Notes under the pieces: generated by a model
Database searches by the model: none
Told to the model about the DNA's origin: nothing
Seen by the model: only the letters and a program-made list of their open reading frames with translations
Part shown: piece after piece, positions 33,880 through 43,156 of the stretch
Layout of the letters: each line of letters starts with the position of its first letter
Position numbering within the stretch: the first letter of the stretch is position 1
Translations under genes and position numbers: made by a program
Origin: CAZSWR01 sp964610885
GTDB lineage: Bacteria; Bacteroidota; Ignavibacteria; Kapaibacteriales; UBA2268
NCBI GenBank assembly: GCA_964610885.1
Contig: CAZSWR010000013.1
Span: forward strand, 1 to 51,425
Length of the DNA: 51,425 nucleotides
Direction of reading: 5' to 3'

Positions 33880-36800
33880 ATGAACTACAATAATAAAACA
33901 AAGACAGAATTGATCGCCGAATTGGAAGAATTGAAAAAGAGGCTGAACCTCGGCGGCCAATCGGAAGCAGCAAGTCAACAAGCAGCTTGCCTTTTCGAGA
34001 CAGTTGTATCCAGTTCGCCGGACCTGATTTGGACTGCGGACCGCGATTTCAACATACTTTTCATCAACCGCACAGCGAATGGATTCGTGGGCTACATGCC
34101 CGAGGAACTAATCGGCGAGAGCTTAGGCCTGCTGTTCAAGACTCAGTCATATCAAACTCTTCGCGACAATGCCCGCACGCTCGTATCGAAGCCGGAGGCT
34201 CCGGAGCAAAACATTCAGCTGAGCGCAGAATTGGAAATTAGCGACAAGGGCGGCCAATCGATTTGGACAGAAAACAGTATCCGTCCGGTATTCGGAGCGG
34301 GCGGCGCCTTCGAGCATTTCGTCGGCACCACTCGGAATATCTCTCTACGGAAGTCTTTGGAAAACGAGCTTAACGAATTGAATACCCGTTTGGAGTCTTC
34401 GTATTCCAGCAAACCAAAGCAAGAAAAGGCTTTGCCCGCCGGCGAACTAAACAATTCGGATAATCGTTTTCGCGATTTCATGAACATGCTCCCGGAGTGC
34501 GTTTTCGAAACGGACAAAAACGGATTAATAATTTATATCAATAAACGCGGCTTGGAGATGTTCGGCTACACCCAAGAGGATTACGACCGAGGAGTGCACG
34601 CTACCGACCTTATTGCCCCGGAATATCGCAAGGACGCCCTCCAGTACCGAGAGCAAGCAATGAGCGGCCTACCGGTTCGTTTCGCCGAGTTTCTGGGCCT
34701 TCGCCGAGACGGGACGCGCTTCCCTTTGTTGATTAACTCTTTGTGCCACACATCGCAAGGCATTCCGTCGGGCACTCGAGGAATAGCACTCGACATTTCC
34801 GAACGGGTCAAGTCCGAGACCGCTCTGAAGGAGTCGGAAGCCAAGTTGCGGTCGATTATCGAGGCAACGGGCACGATTATGTTGCTTATCGACGAAGACA
34901 ACGACCTGAAGTTTGCCAACCACGAGCTTGAGCGCCAGACGGGCTACTCATTTGAGGAATCGAAAGGTCAGGCCTGGTTGCAAATGATCCACGAAGACGA
35001 TTTGGAAAAACTGCAAGAGTATTCTCGGTTGCGGAAAATCGATGCGAAAATGGCTCCGAAGGGCTACGAGATCCGCATTCGGGACAAGCAGGACACCATA
35101 CGCTACTACTACATTTCCCTATCGAAAGACTTTACGTCGAACCTCAAAGTCGCTTCGCTTCTGGACATAACCGAGAGGAAACGCACAGAAAACGCACTCG
35201 TGGAAAGCGAGAAGCGTTTCAAAACCGCAATCGACAGCCTGCCATATATGTTTGCCATACTCGATTCCGCTTCTCGCTACAGGTTCGTCAACCGATACGC
35301 GCTCCAGTTGATGGGACGCCGGCTGCACGACCTTGTGGGATTGACCGACGAAGATGTGTTTATGGAGGACAATGCGAAGAAGATCTGCGCTCTGCGCAAC
35401 GAAGCATTTTCGACTCGCAAATCGATTAGCGCAGACATCTCGCTCCGGACTGATTATTCTTACTACGATTACAAACTGACCTACATACCGATATTGGACG
35501 AGCTGGGGAACCTTAACCAAGTGCTCGTCTCCGGGATGGAAATAACGGAATCGAAACGCGCTTTCGAAGCGGCTCGGGAGAATTTCGAGTTGTTGAAGCA
35601 AACCTTTTTCAACTTGCCGATACCCGCCTATTCGCTCAATGCAAACGACGAGATTCGGTTCGCCAGCAGAGCGTTTTGCGAGCTGGTGGGCGTGCACGAA
35701 ACGGAAGTTTTTGGCAGGAAAATTAGCGAGATATATGGCACAAGATTGCATTCCATCCCGAGGAACGAAATAAAACTGAACCTTAAGGAAAACGGTAGCG
35801 CAACGAGCCAATTGGAGTCGAAAAGCGATGCGAACAATGAGACTCGCACACTGACACTGAAGGCATCGGCGCTGCTAAGCGCATCCGGCAAATATGACGG
35901 CTCTGTCGAGGTGTTGGCAGGTTCCGCCGCCCCGGCGCCCGACTATTCGCGAATCGAAAGTTTCGAGGCAATATTCGACAATGCTCCGCTGGGGATTATG
36001 TATGTTGATTTCTCGCAGGCTATTGAATTCATCCGCCACTTGCAAGATAACGGTATCGAAAACCTCGAGAAGTATTTCTCGACCAACCAATACGAATTGG
36101 AGAAATTCTCCGGCAGGATCGACGTGCTCCACTCGAACGAAGCTTCGATGCAAATCTTCGGGAAGCATTTGCGGAAGGCAGTTCGGAAGATTTCGTTAGC
36201 CAAGATGCACCTTTACAATCGGCAGGCAATGATAAGCACTGCTTTGGCCTTGGCCGCCGGCCAACTCGAGTTTGAATGCGAAGGTAACTTCTTGCAGGCA
36301 AATGGCCTGGCCGAACCGCACGTTATTCGGTGGAAACGGCTGCCGGAAGACCCGAACAAGGGCATTATTTGCGCTTTCGTAACGGAACATCAGCTTTTGG
36401 GCCGGCCCACCAGTAGGGACGACAATTTCTTCGACACTTCGTTTGCCGATATAATTCCATTTCCTGTATTCGCCATCGACGAGAATGCTCGTTTCGCATT
36501 TACTAATAATGCTTTCTGCGATTTCTACGGCGTGGCCAAAGAGGACATCAATGGCAAGCACTGTTCGGAATACCCTGGGCCGCTCTGCCAACAGGACGAT
36601 ATACAATCGTTGCACGAGATCATATTTTCTCTTCAATCCCCGCAACGGATCGAACGGTCGTTCGTGGGGCCGAACGGCGAGACAGTTTACTGGGAGAGTA
36701 TCAAAATACCGTTTTTCCACAGGAACAAAGGATACGTCTTGTTCATCGGCAGCGACATATCTGCTTTCAAACAGAGGGAAACCGCGCTCAGGGCAGCAAA

Positions 36801-37881
36801 TTCATACAATCGCTCGCTATTCGAGACGGCAATCGACCCGATCTTCGTTGTCGATATACATTCGCAAATAACTGACGTCAATACATCCGCCGAGTTGGTT
36901 ACGGGCCTCTCGAGGGACAAACTGATCGGAACGGACTTGCAGAAATACTTCACGGAGCCGGAGCGCGCCGAATCGTACATGCAGTCTGTGTTCCACAACG
37001 GAATGCTGACGGATTTCGAACTGAATTTGTTGCACATAAACGGATCGGCGTGCAGCATGGTTTGCAACGCTTCGCTGTTCACGAACGATGCAGGAAAAGT
37101 GCTCGGGCTGATGGCCACAGCTCGCGATATGACCGAGAGGAAACGCTTCATTTCGGCCCTTCGCGAATCTGAAAACCGACTGAGAGACCTGAATTCGACG
37201 AAAGACAAGTTCTTCTCGATTATCGCTCACGACCTGAAGAATCCACTCGCTTCGTTCGCCAGCATCACAGAAATGCTGCTGAAGAGCTTCGACGTGTTGC
37301 GGAACGACGAGAAAAAGGAAATGATTCAAAACGTCAATTTCTCTGCCAAGAAACTTACCGAGCTTCTCGAGAACCTGCTGACATGGTCGCGATCCCAAAC
37401 CGGCAGGATTCAATTTACGCCCGATTTTATTAACTTGAAATATGTTTCGGACAATACAATTTCATTCCTGAAGATCAATTCTGATAAGAAAAACATCACG
37501 CTCCGAAACGATATTGCGGACTCCGTCGAGGTCTATGCCGATACGAATATGGTCTCGACAGTGATTCGGAATATTGTTTCAAATGCGATTAAATTCACGC
37601 CCGAAGGCGGCCAGATTTGCATATCGGCCGAGCTTGCCGAGCGGATAGTAACGGTTACGATCGAGGACAACGGCGTGGGCATCGAACCGGAAGGAATTCA
37701 GAAAATATTCAGAATCGACGAGAGCTTCAGCACTCCCGGCACGTCCAACGAAACGGGAACCGGCCTTGGGCTGATACTCTGCAAGGAATTCATAGAGAAA
37801 CACAAAGGCACCATTTGGGTGGAAAGCACCAAAGGCGTGGGCAGCCGCTTCCGATTCACTCTGCCCAAGTATGTGCTGTGA
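33880..37881 (+). CDS. Soluble multi-PAS hybrid-less sensor histidine kinase
   Basis: 1333 residues from the ATG at 33880 (a GTG at 33871 would add three). There is no membrane helix or signal peptide. After a short coiled coil (5-25) come eight PAS or PAS-like domains, roughly 38-157, 195-310, 322-432, 445-560, 568-682, 692-835, 850-965 and 972-1090. The sixth contains a helical insert (FIRHLQDNGIENLEKYF) as in a known PAS variant. Then a HisKA dimerisation domain with His1117 (AHDLKNP) and a HATPase domain with Asn1235 in VSNAIKFTPEGG, DNGVGIEP and GTGLGLILCKEFIEKH. No receiver domain is attached and no response regulator is adjacent, so it is an orphan kinase; the ligands of the PAS domains are unknown. 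It is followed by a terminator. Confidence 0.93.
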   Translation: MNYNNKTKTELIAELEELKKRLNLGGQSEAASQQAACLFETVVSSSPDLIWTADRDFNILFINRTANGFVGYMPEELIGESLGLLFKTQSYQTLRDNARTLVSKPEAPEQNIQLSAELEISDKGGQSIWTENSIRPVFGAGGAFEHFVGTTRNISLRKSLENELNELNTRLESSYSSKPKQEKALPAGELNNSDNRFRDFMNMLPECVFETDKNGLIIYINKRGLEMFGYTQEDYDRGVHATDLIAPEYRKDALQYREQAMSGLPVRFAEFLGLRRDGTRFPLLINSLCHTSQGIPSGTRGIALDISERVKSETALKESEAKLRSIIEATGTIMLLIDEDNDLKFANHELERQTGYSFEESKGQAWLQMIHEDDLEKLQEYSRLRKIDAKMAPKGYEIRIRDKQDTIRYYYISLSKDFTSNLKVASLLDITERKRTENALVESEKRFKTAIDSLPYMFAILDSASRYRFVNRYALQLMGRRLHDLVGLTDEDVFMEDNAKKICALRNEAFSTRKSISADISLRTDYSYYDYKLTYIPILDELGNLNQVLVSGMEITESKRAFEAARENFELLKQTFFNLPIPAYSLNANDEIRFASRAFCELVGVHETEVFGRKISEIYGTRLHSIPRNEIKLNLKENGSATSQLESKSDANNETRTLTLKASALLSASGKYDGSVEVLAGSAAPAPDYSRIESFEAIFDNAPLGIMYVDFSQAIEFIRHLQDNGIENLEKYFSTNQYELEKFSGRIDVLHSNEASMQIFGKHLRKAVRKISLAKMHLYNRQAMISTALALAAGQLEFECEGNFLQANGLAEPHVIRWKRLPEDPNKGIICAFVTEHQLLGRPTSRDDNFFDTSFADIIPFPVFAIDENARFAFTNNAFCDFYGVAKEDINGKHCSEYPGPLCQQDDIQSLHEIIFSLQSPQRIERSFVGPNGETVYWESIKIPFFHRNKGYVLFIGSDISAFKQRETALRAANSYNRSLFETAIDPIFVVDIHSQITDVNTSAELVTGLSRDKLIGTDLQKYFTEPERAESYMQSVFHNGMLTDFELNLLHINGSACSMVCNASLFTNDAGKVLGLMATARDMTERKRFISALRESENRLRDLNSTKDKFFSIIAHDLKNPLASFASITEMLLKSFDVLRNDEKKEMIQNVNFSAKKLTELLENLLTWSRSQTGRIQFTPDFINLKYVSDNTISFLKINSDKKNITLRNDIADSVEVYADTNMVSTVIRNIVSNAIKFTPEGGQICISAELAERIVTVTIEDNGVGIEPEGIQKIFRIDESFSTPGTSNETGTGLGLILCKEFIEKHKGTIWVESTKGVGSRFRFTLPKYVL

Positions 37882-37980
37882 TTGGGCAATCCGTTGACTC
37901 TCCAAGCACTTGAATGCACACCCTTCGGAAGGTTGAGGCAGGCAATTGATATAAACGGTTCTAATATAAGACAAATACAT

Positions 37981-38018
37981 AGATGTGCCACGCCTCCCAG
38001 GTGTGGCACATCTTTCTA
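37981..38018 (+). terminator. Rho-independent terminator after the PAS kinase
   Basis: A perfect 11-bp stem AGATGTGCCAC (37981-37991) / GTGGCACATCT (38003-38013), 100 bases after the stop, with CCT/AGG pairing inside the loop, followed by TTCTACTTGTCCCTTTT. Confidence 0.65.
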
Positions 38019-38204
38019 CTTGTCCCTTTTACCTTTTCCCTTGCAACTTGATACTCATTCAAATTTTATATCATCTCGTACAACACAATCGCTGCATGAG
38101 CTGTAGCAATCAATATATCCGGGCCCTTCAGCTTTTGGCGAAGAATTTCTCGGTAATTTTCATTAAATTGCAGCATTGATTTGATCAGATTCGGTTTGGC
38201 TATT

Positions 38205-39674
38205 ATGACACTCAATGAATTAATTAATAACATCGGCGCCAACGCCACCAAAGGTTCCTTGGCGGAAAATATCACTAATGTTTGCTACGACTCGCGGAAA
38301 GTCGCTCCCGGCTCGCTTTTCGTGGCCATGCGCGGAACCGGCGCGGACGGGCACGAGTACATCGAAAAGGCAATTGCCGCCGGCGCGGCTGCCATCGTTT
38401 GCGACAGGCCCGAGCGCTTCGACGCCCTACCAATGGGCGTTGCTGCGGTCTTGGTGGAGAACAGCCGGAAGGCACTGGCCCGAATTGCCCACGAATGGTA
38501 CGGCCGCCCAACTGAAAAAATGAGAGTTGTCGGCGTAACCGGCACAAATGGCAAAACCACAATCACCTACCTGCTGAAGGACATTTTCGAGGCCTGTGGC
38601 GAACCGACCGGAATCATTGGCACGACTGGGATTTTCTTCTCCGGCCAATCGATCGAGGCCACACACACCACTCCCGAATCGCTCGAGCTTGCCTCCCATT
38701 TCTCGCAGATGCTCCGGGCGGGCGTCCGCACGGTGATCATCGAAGCTTCGTCGCACGCGCTGCACCAGTCCCGGACGGACTGCATCGATTTCGATGGGGC
38801 AATCTTTACGAACCTGACCCACGAACACTTGGACTACCACAAATCGATGCCCGAATACGCCGCAGCTAAGAAGATCCTTTTCGATATGCTGCCCGCCACG
38901 GCTCCGGCCGTAGTATTCGACAATTCCGAATTCAGCCGCTTCCTGCTTGCGGACTGCAAATCGAATTCGCAAGCGCTTATCGGGCGAAACGCCGGCGACG
39001 ACTGGCGCATCTCCGCCGAAAAGTTAGGCCTGGGCGAAAGCAGTTTCACACTATCGAACAAAGGCCAGGAATTCGCAGCCGAAACGCCGCTGCTCGGCAG
39101 CTTCAACGTGGACAATGCAGCCGCAGCGATCGCTCTCGCCGTGGAAATGGGCTGCCCGGCCGAAAAAGCCATCGAAGCCATCCGCCACGCGAAGGGCGCC
39201 CCCGGCCGAATGCAGCGCCAACAATTGCGCAGCGGGGCAATCGGCATCGTTGACTATTCGCACACGCCTGACGCACTCGAAAAGGCCATTGGCGCCGTCC
39301 GCGAAGTGCTACGATCCAATTCCCAAGGCCGGCTCGTTTGCGTATTCGGTTGCGGCGGAGACCGTGACCGCACCAAACGCCCAATCATGGGCCGAATTGC
39401 TTCCCAACTGGCCGACTTGGCAATCGTTACCGACGACAATCCCCGTACCGAGAATTCAGATGCCATTATTGACGAGATATTCGCCGGTATTGCCCCGGAA
39501 TACATGAGTAAAACCGTGCGTATTCCCAACCGCCACGAAGCAATTCGCCACGCGGCAAACTCAGCCGAAACGGGCGATATCGTGCTCGTAGCCGGGAAAG
39601 GCCACGAGAACTACCAAATCATCGGCCATGAAAAACATCATTTCGACGATGCCGAAGAGCTGGGAGCCTGCTAA
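38205..39674 (+). CDS. murE: UDP-MurNAc-tripeptide synthetase (mDAP-adding)
   Basis: 489 residues from the ATG at 38205 (MTLNELINNIGANATKG), preferred over an upstream in-frame TTG at 38181 because family members begin with M-x-L-x-E-L. Domains: N-terminal UDP-binding domain (about 1-95, with VCYDSRKVAPGSLFVAM), ATP-binding central domain with GVTGTNGKTT (about 108-117) and TTPESLEL, and the C-terminal domain with the DNPR motif (TDDNPRTEN). DNPR is the mark of meso-diaminopimelate as substrate, so the peptidoglycan should be mDAP type. MurE adds the third residue to UDP-MurNAc-L-Ala-D-Glu in the cytoplasm. It stands alone: no other mur or division gene is adjacent. Confidence 0.96.
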   Translation: MTLNELINNIGANATKGSLAENITNVCYDSRKVAPGSLFVAMRGTGADGHEYIEKAIAAGAAAIVCDRPERFDALPMGVAAVLVENSRKALARIAHEWYGRPTEKMRVVGVTGTNGKTTITYLLKDIFEACGEPTGIIGTTGIFFSGQSIEATHTTPESLELASHFSQMLRAGVRTVIIEASSHALHQSRTDCIDFDGAIFTNLTHEHLDYHKSMPEYAAAKKILFDMLPATAPAVVFDNSEFSRFLLADCKSNSQALIGRNAGDDWRISAEKLGLGESSFTLSNKGQEFAAETPLLGSFNVDNAAAAIALAVEMGCPAEKAIEAIRHAKGAPGRMQRQQLRSGAIGIVDYSHTPDALEKAIGAVREVLRSNSQGRLVCVFGCGGDRDRTKRPIMGRIASQLADLAIVTDDNPRTENSDAIIDEIFAGIAPEYMSKTVRIPNRHEAIRHAANSAETGDIVLVAGKGHENYQIIGHEKHHFDDAEELGAC

Positions 39675-39878
39675 AGTTCGAATCTCGGCGAGTTATGAGA
39701 ACCCTTATTTCGTAGAAGCGCGTCATGCAGTGCCTCAATAACATTTATCATCATCTTGGCGGGCTTTAGATTTGGATAGATTTCAATGACTTGGTATTTG
39801 GGGCTTTTGCCCACACAATACGTTATAGAACCGAATTTTTTTTTATCAATATATTCTATTCGAAAAGTACATCCAATA

Positions 39879-40379
39879 ATGAAAAAAAACAAGCCGATAG
39901 TTGAAGTTGAAATTGTTGATAAAAACAATGTTGCCAAGATAAAAAAAAGAGAGAATATTGGATTGGTCGTATATGGAATATTTTCTGTGATAGTGCACAT
40001 TATAATAAGCAATAATTTCGATGATATTGAGGGTTTAAATACAGTCGTCAGTTGGATGTTGGTACTGGCCGGAGTTTCAATATTCTCAGTTGTCATAAGC
40101 AAAAAAGTCGACAATGGCGCCATTGGCTTCTTTGGAAGCTTTCTCGTTGTACGAACGAACAATAGCTCCACCATTTTCCAATATAAAGACATCAAATCAT
40201 ACAGAATAAGAGAACAACTCATGGATGGAGAAGTTCCAGATAAGTATTTTCTCGAGTTGGACAGTCAGGGGAATTGCTATGAATACGAAATTGATATATC
40301 TTATAAATGCGATGTAGCGCCCCTTGAGAAGAGAATTAATGATGCGATGCAAAGACCATCAATTGTTGCTTCTGCATAA
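39879..40379 (+). CDS. Small membrane protein with two helices and a PH-like domain
   Basis: 166 residues from the ATG at 39879. The longer upstream frame has no ribosome site and is less protein-like. Residues 2-25 are basic and polar; hydrophobic helices lie at about 28-46 (IGLVVYGIFSVIVHIIIS) and 56-75 (VVSWMLVLAGVSIFSVVIS). The rest (about 80-160, GAIGFFGSFLVVRTNNSSTI...FLELDSQGNCYEYEID) has the strand pattern of bacterial PH-like domains. That is a tentative comparison; no family is certain. The DNA is clearly AT-richer than murE next to it, so it may be acquired. It is 205 bases after murE on the same strand and could be read from the murE promoter. Confidence 0.6.
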   Translation: MKKNKPIVEVEIVDKNNVAKIKKRENIGLVVYGIFSVIVHIIISNNFDDIEGLNTVVSWMLVLAGVSIFSVVISKKVDNGAIGFFGSFLVVRTNNSSTIFQYKDIKSYRIREQLMDGEVPDKYFLELDSQGNCYEYEIDISYKCDVAPLEKRINDAMQRPSIVASA

Positions 40380-40459
40380 ACTCAAATTGTGTGTTAGAAA
40401 AACCCTCAATCCCTAAATCCCGTGGCTCATCGCTATATTGAGTGGGTAATGCCTTCCGT

Positions 40460-40528
40460 GGTCACTGAGCTTGCCGAAGTGCGGTCACTGAGTTTATCGA
40501 AGTGCGGTCACTGAGTTTATCGAAGTGT
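40460..40528. repeat. Three direct 23-bp tandem repeats
   Basis: Three adjacent 23-base units begin GGTCACTGAG and end CGAAGTG(C/T), at 40460-40482, 40483-40505 and 40506-40528. Units two and three are identical except for the last base; unit one differs at three inner bases. CACTGAG...CGAAGTG is itself a partial palindrome of a kind found in many intergenic repeats. The run is too regular and too short to be CRISPR, because there are no spacers. Confidence 0.8.
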
Positions 40529-40716
40529 CCCCTGATGTATGAGTACTTCTTTGACCTACTTAAATTATAGAGAATTATTGTATTGCCAGAAGTAGGGGCG
40601 AGGTAACCTCGCCCTCACATTTTGTATTATTACGAAAAGAAAGAAAACCTAATTTTCACAATGTTATTTGGGACTGCACCCACACAAAACAGCGAAGACC
40701 CTTTATTTTTTATCTG

Positions 40717-40795
40717 ACCCTCACCTAAATCCTCTCCCAATGGGCGAGGACTTTTACTCCCTTCTCCCGTCGGGAGAAGGGCCGGGGATGAGGGT
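40717..40795. repeat. Nested inverted-repeat element before gltX
   Basis: Outer arms ACCCTCA (40717-40723) and TGAGGGT (40789-40795) pair, and inside is a strong hairpin CCCTTCTCCC-GTC-GGGAGAAGGG (40759-40781) with a 10-bp perfect stem. The ACCCTCACC-type start and GGGAGAAGGG core match hairpin families widely dispersed in bacterial genomes. Confidence 0.65.
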
Positions 40796-41103
40796 ATAGC
40801 AAAAATGTCACATTTTAATGAACTAATTGGGATAAATACAGCCTCTGCAACTTCAGCATTTTCATGCACATAAAATTTATATCAATCCCAGTGTCCGCTT
40901 TTGTTTCAGAAGTTTGATTCAACACTTCAGACACAACTTCGACTAATGAGGCCGGCGCCAAGCCTGATTTCCATTTGCCTCTACAAGATTGGTTACAATC
41001 GCACACTTAGGTCGCAACCATTTCTTTGATTATTCCGGAATATACATTAATTTAGTATAGTATTAGAATTGAAAAACGATATAAGATAGTAAGGAAAAAA
41101 TAA

Positions 41104-42573
41104 ATGTCTGTCAGAGTTCGATTTGCCCCTTCGCCCACCGGCTATTTGCACGTCGGCGGCCTGCGTACTGCGCTGTATAACTACTTATTTGCCAAGCACC
41201 ACGGCGGCAAGTGCATCCTCCGCATCGAGGACACCGACCGCACCCGGTTCGTTGAGAATGCCACCGAGAACCTTATAGAATCGCTTTCGTGGGCTGGCGT
41301 ACATTTCGACGAAGGCCCCGTGCAGGGCGGTTCATACGGGCCATATACCCAATCGGAACGCTTCGCGCTCTACACCAAATATGCCGCCGAACTGCTCGAA
41401 CGCGGCCTGGCGTACTACGCCTTCGATTCGGCCGAACAGCTTGACGAAATGCGCAAGAAGCAAATGGACGATGGCATCACCGCCAAATACGACCGCCACA
41501 CCATGCGCTCGCAATACACGCTCGGCGCCGAAGAAACCAAACGGCTGATCGACGCGGGCGAGCCACACGTCATCCGCATGAAAGTGCCCGAAGACGAAGA
41601 GATTGTTTTCGCGGACGTGATCCGCGGCGAAGTGCGCATACACTCCCGCGAGGTGGACGACCAAGTGCTAATCAAATCCGACGGATTCCCTACGTACCAC
41701 TTGGCGAATGTGGTCGATGACCACCTGATGGGCATCACGCACGTGATTCGCGGCGAGGAATGGCTGCCGTCCACACCGAAACACGCCCTGCTCTACGACG
41801 CCTTCGGATGGGACCGCCCCGTCTTTGCGCACCTGCCGCTGTTGCTGAACAAGGACAAATCCAAACTTAGCAAACGCCAAGGCTCTGTGGCCGTCGAGGA
41901 CTTCCGCGCGAAAGGCTATCTGCGCGATGCGTTCGTGAACTTCGTCGCACTGCTCGGGTGGAACCCCACCGGCGACCGCGAAATCTACACAATCGACGAA
42001 TTGATCGAATTCTTCAATCTGGAGAAAGTGAACAAAAGCGGTGCAGTCTTCGATACGCAAAAACTCGATTGGATGAACTTCCAATACATCAAGCAAACCC
42101 CGCCGAAGGAACTTGTGCCGCAGCTGGCCCGCGCGCTCGAGGCCAAGGGAATGGGCGAATTCGCCGAGGATTACCTCGAGGGCATTATCGTGCTTTTCCG
42201 CGAACGAATCGGATTCATCGAGGAAATCCCTGACTACGCCAGCTACATGTTCGGCGACCTCAACGAGTTCGACAAAGATTATTACCGCAAGCACATCAAA
42301 CCCGAAACCAAGGCCCACCTGAAGGCTCTCCACGACATGTGGGACGACTGCGAAGAATACACGCACACTGCGCTGCACGACGTGGCCGCGAAATATGCCG
42401 AGGAAAAAGGCATCAAAATGAAGGATTTCATCCACACGTTGCGCCTCGCGATAACCGGGAAATCGGTCGGTGCCGGGATGTTCGAGACGATGGAACAGCT
42501 CGGGAAACATCGCTCGCTCTGCCGCGTCCGCCGCATGATCGATATGATTGCAAACAAAGAACTCGAGGCGTAG
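41104..42573 (+). CDS. gltX: Glutamate-tRNA ligase
   Basis: 489 residues. Class I synthetase motifs: the HIGH-type SPTGYLHVGGLRTALYNYL (about 9-27), HLANVVDDH (around 198), and KMSKS-type KLSKRQG (about 258-264). The C-terminal anticodon-binding region is about 330-485. Its length is normal for a bacterial GltX. It charges tRNA-Glu with glutamate; whether it is discriminating or also charges tRNA-Gln cannot be read here. Next comes a lipoprotein gene 4 bases later, so they share a transcript. No Shine-Dalgarno sequence is obvious in the A-rich stretch before the ATG. Confidence 0.96.
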   Translation: MSVRVRFAPSPTGYLHVGGLRTALYNYLFAKHHGGKCILRIEDTDRTRFVENATENLIESLSWAGVHFDEGPVQGGSYGPYTQSERFALYTKYAAELLERGLAYYAFDSAEQLDEMRKKQMDDGITAKYDRHTMRSQYTLGAEETKRLIDAGEPHVIRMKVPEDEEIVFADVIRGEVRIHSREVDDQVLIKSDGFPTYHLANVVDDHLMGITHVIRGEEWLPSTPKHALLYDAFGWDRPVFAHLPLLLNKDKSKLSKRQGSVAVEDFRAKGYLRDAFVNFVALLGWNPTGDREIYTIDELIEFFNLEKVNKSGAVFDTQKLDWMNFQYIKQTPPKELVPQLARALEAKGMGEFAEDYLEGIIVLFRERIGFIEEIPDYASYMFGDLNEFDKDYYRKHIKPETKAHLKALHDMWDDCEEYTHTALHDVAAKYAEEKGIKMKDFIHTLRLAITGKSVGAGMFETMEQLGKHRSLCRVRRMIDMIANKELEA

Positions 42574-42577
42574 GCAA

Positions 42578-43060
42578 ATGAAGGCTGTATTTCAATTCTT
42601 GTGCTTAATCGCAGTGGTGGCTCTCGTGGCCTGCTCCGGCGCTCGCCAGATCTCGCGGACGAACTGCCTGGGTAAAGTGGATACGCTCCTGAACGTGCGT
42701 TGGGGCGAAATGCGCAAGGGCTGCGATACGCTCGTTGGGTGGAAACTCGATTGCTGCGGGCTGATCTCTTCGTTCGACCAAAAAATCGGCTCGAGCGAGG
42801 TCATCCGGGCCGAATACGGCAACCTGAGCTGCAACGAACTGAAAATCATGCTCAACCGGATCAAAAGGGCCGTGCTGAAGGTGCAGACGCTCAATGCGCC
42901 GGGGGACACTTCGCGGTTCGTTGAGTTCAACAGCCCGTACGACGACGTGCAATTGCGCTTCGTTTGGAATCCGAAGTACGACACGCAGAACAATAAAGAT
43001 TTTATTGCAATCTACGACACATTGGACAAATACCGCAGGCAATTGCAAATCGAAAAATAA
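42578..43060 (+). CDS. Cys-rich lipoprotein downstream of gltX
   Basis: 160 residues from the ATG at 42578, which gives a clean signal MKAVFQFLCLIAVVALVAC with the lipobox Cys at 19. The longer frame from inside gltX would only add an unlikely basic leader. The mature part has five cysteines (including TNCLGKV, GCDTLVG, DCCGLI, LSCNELK), with WKLDCCGLISSFDQ and NRIKRAVLKVQTLN suggesting a disulfide-stabilised fold. I know of no family. The gap to gltX is 4 bases, so expression should be coupled; a role in tRNA charging is not implied. Confidence 0.75.
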   Translation: MKAVFQFLCLIAVVALVACSGARQISRTNCLGKVDTLLNVRWGEMRKGCDTLVGWKLDCCGLISSFDQKIGSSEVIRAEYGNLSCNELKIMLNRIKRAVLKVQTLNAPGDTSRFVEFNSPYDDVQLRFVWNPKYDTQNNKDFIAIYDTLDKYRRQLQIEK

Positions 43061-43156
43061 AGGCCGGCGCAATTTGTTTGTTTGATAACTAACCTTTTTT
43101 GAATATATTGTGTTTGGAATTCGGGCACAATCTGTGAAAATTGCAAGCGAGGATCG

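Larger units (their letters stand above)
40380..41103. other. Repeat-rich gap between the small membrane protein and gltX
   Basis: 724 bases with no supported gene. It holds the 23-bp tandem repeats (40460-40528), a perfect palindrome GGGCGAGGT-A-ACCTCGCCC (40596-40614), and a nested inverted repeat (40717-40795). The last 300 bases before gltX are AT-rich with no clear promoter. Short minus-strand frames here run through the repeats. Confidence 0.5.

Noticed and set aside
39671..40222. 183-codon minus-strand frame downstream of murE
   Set aside because: Most of it lies antisense to the small membrane protein gene. The last 50 codons (to 39671) look somewhat protein-like and could be a gene remnant, but there is no start codon or support.
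40630..41006. Minus-strand frames (79 and 63 codons) in the gap before gltX
   Set aside because: The first is built on the nested inverted repeat and the second has no ribosome site or family match.
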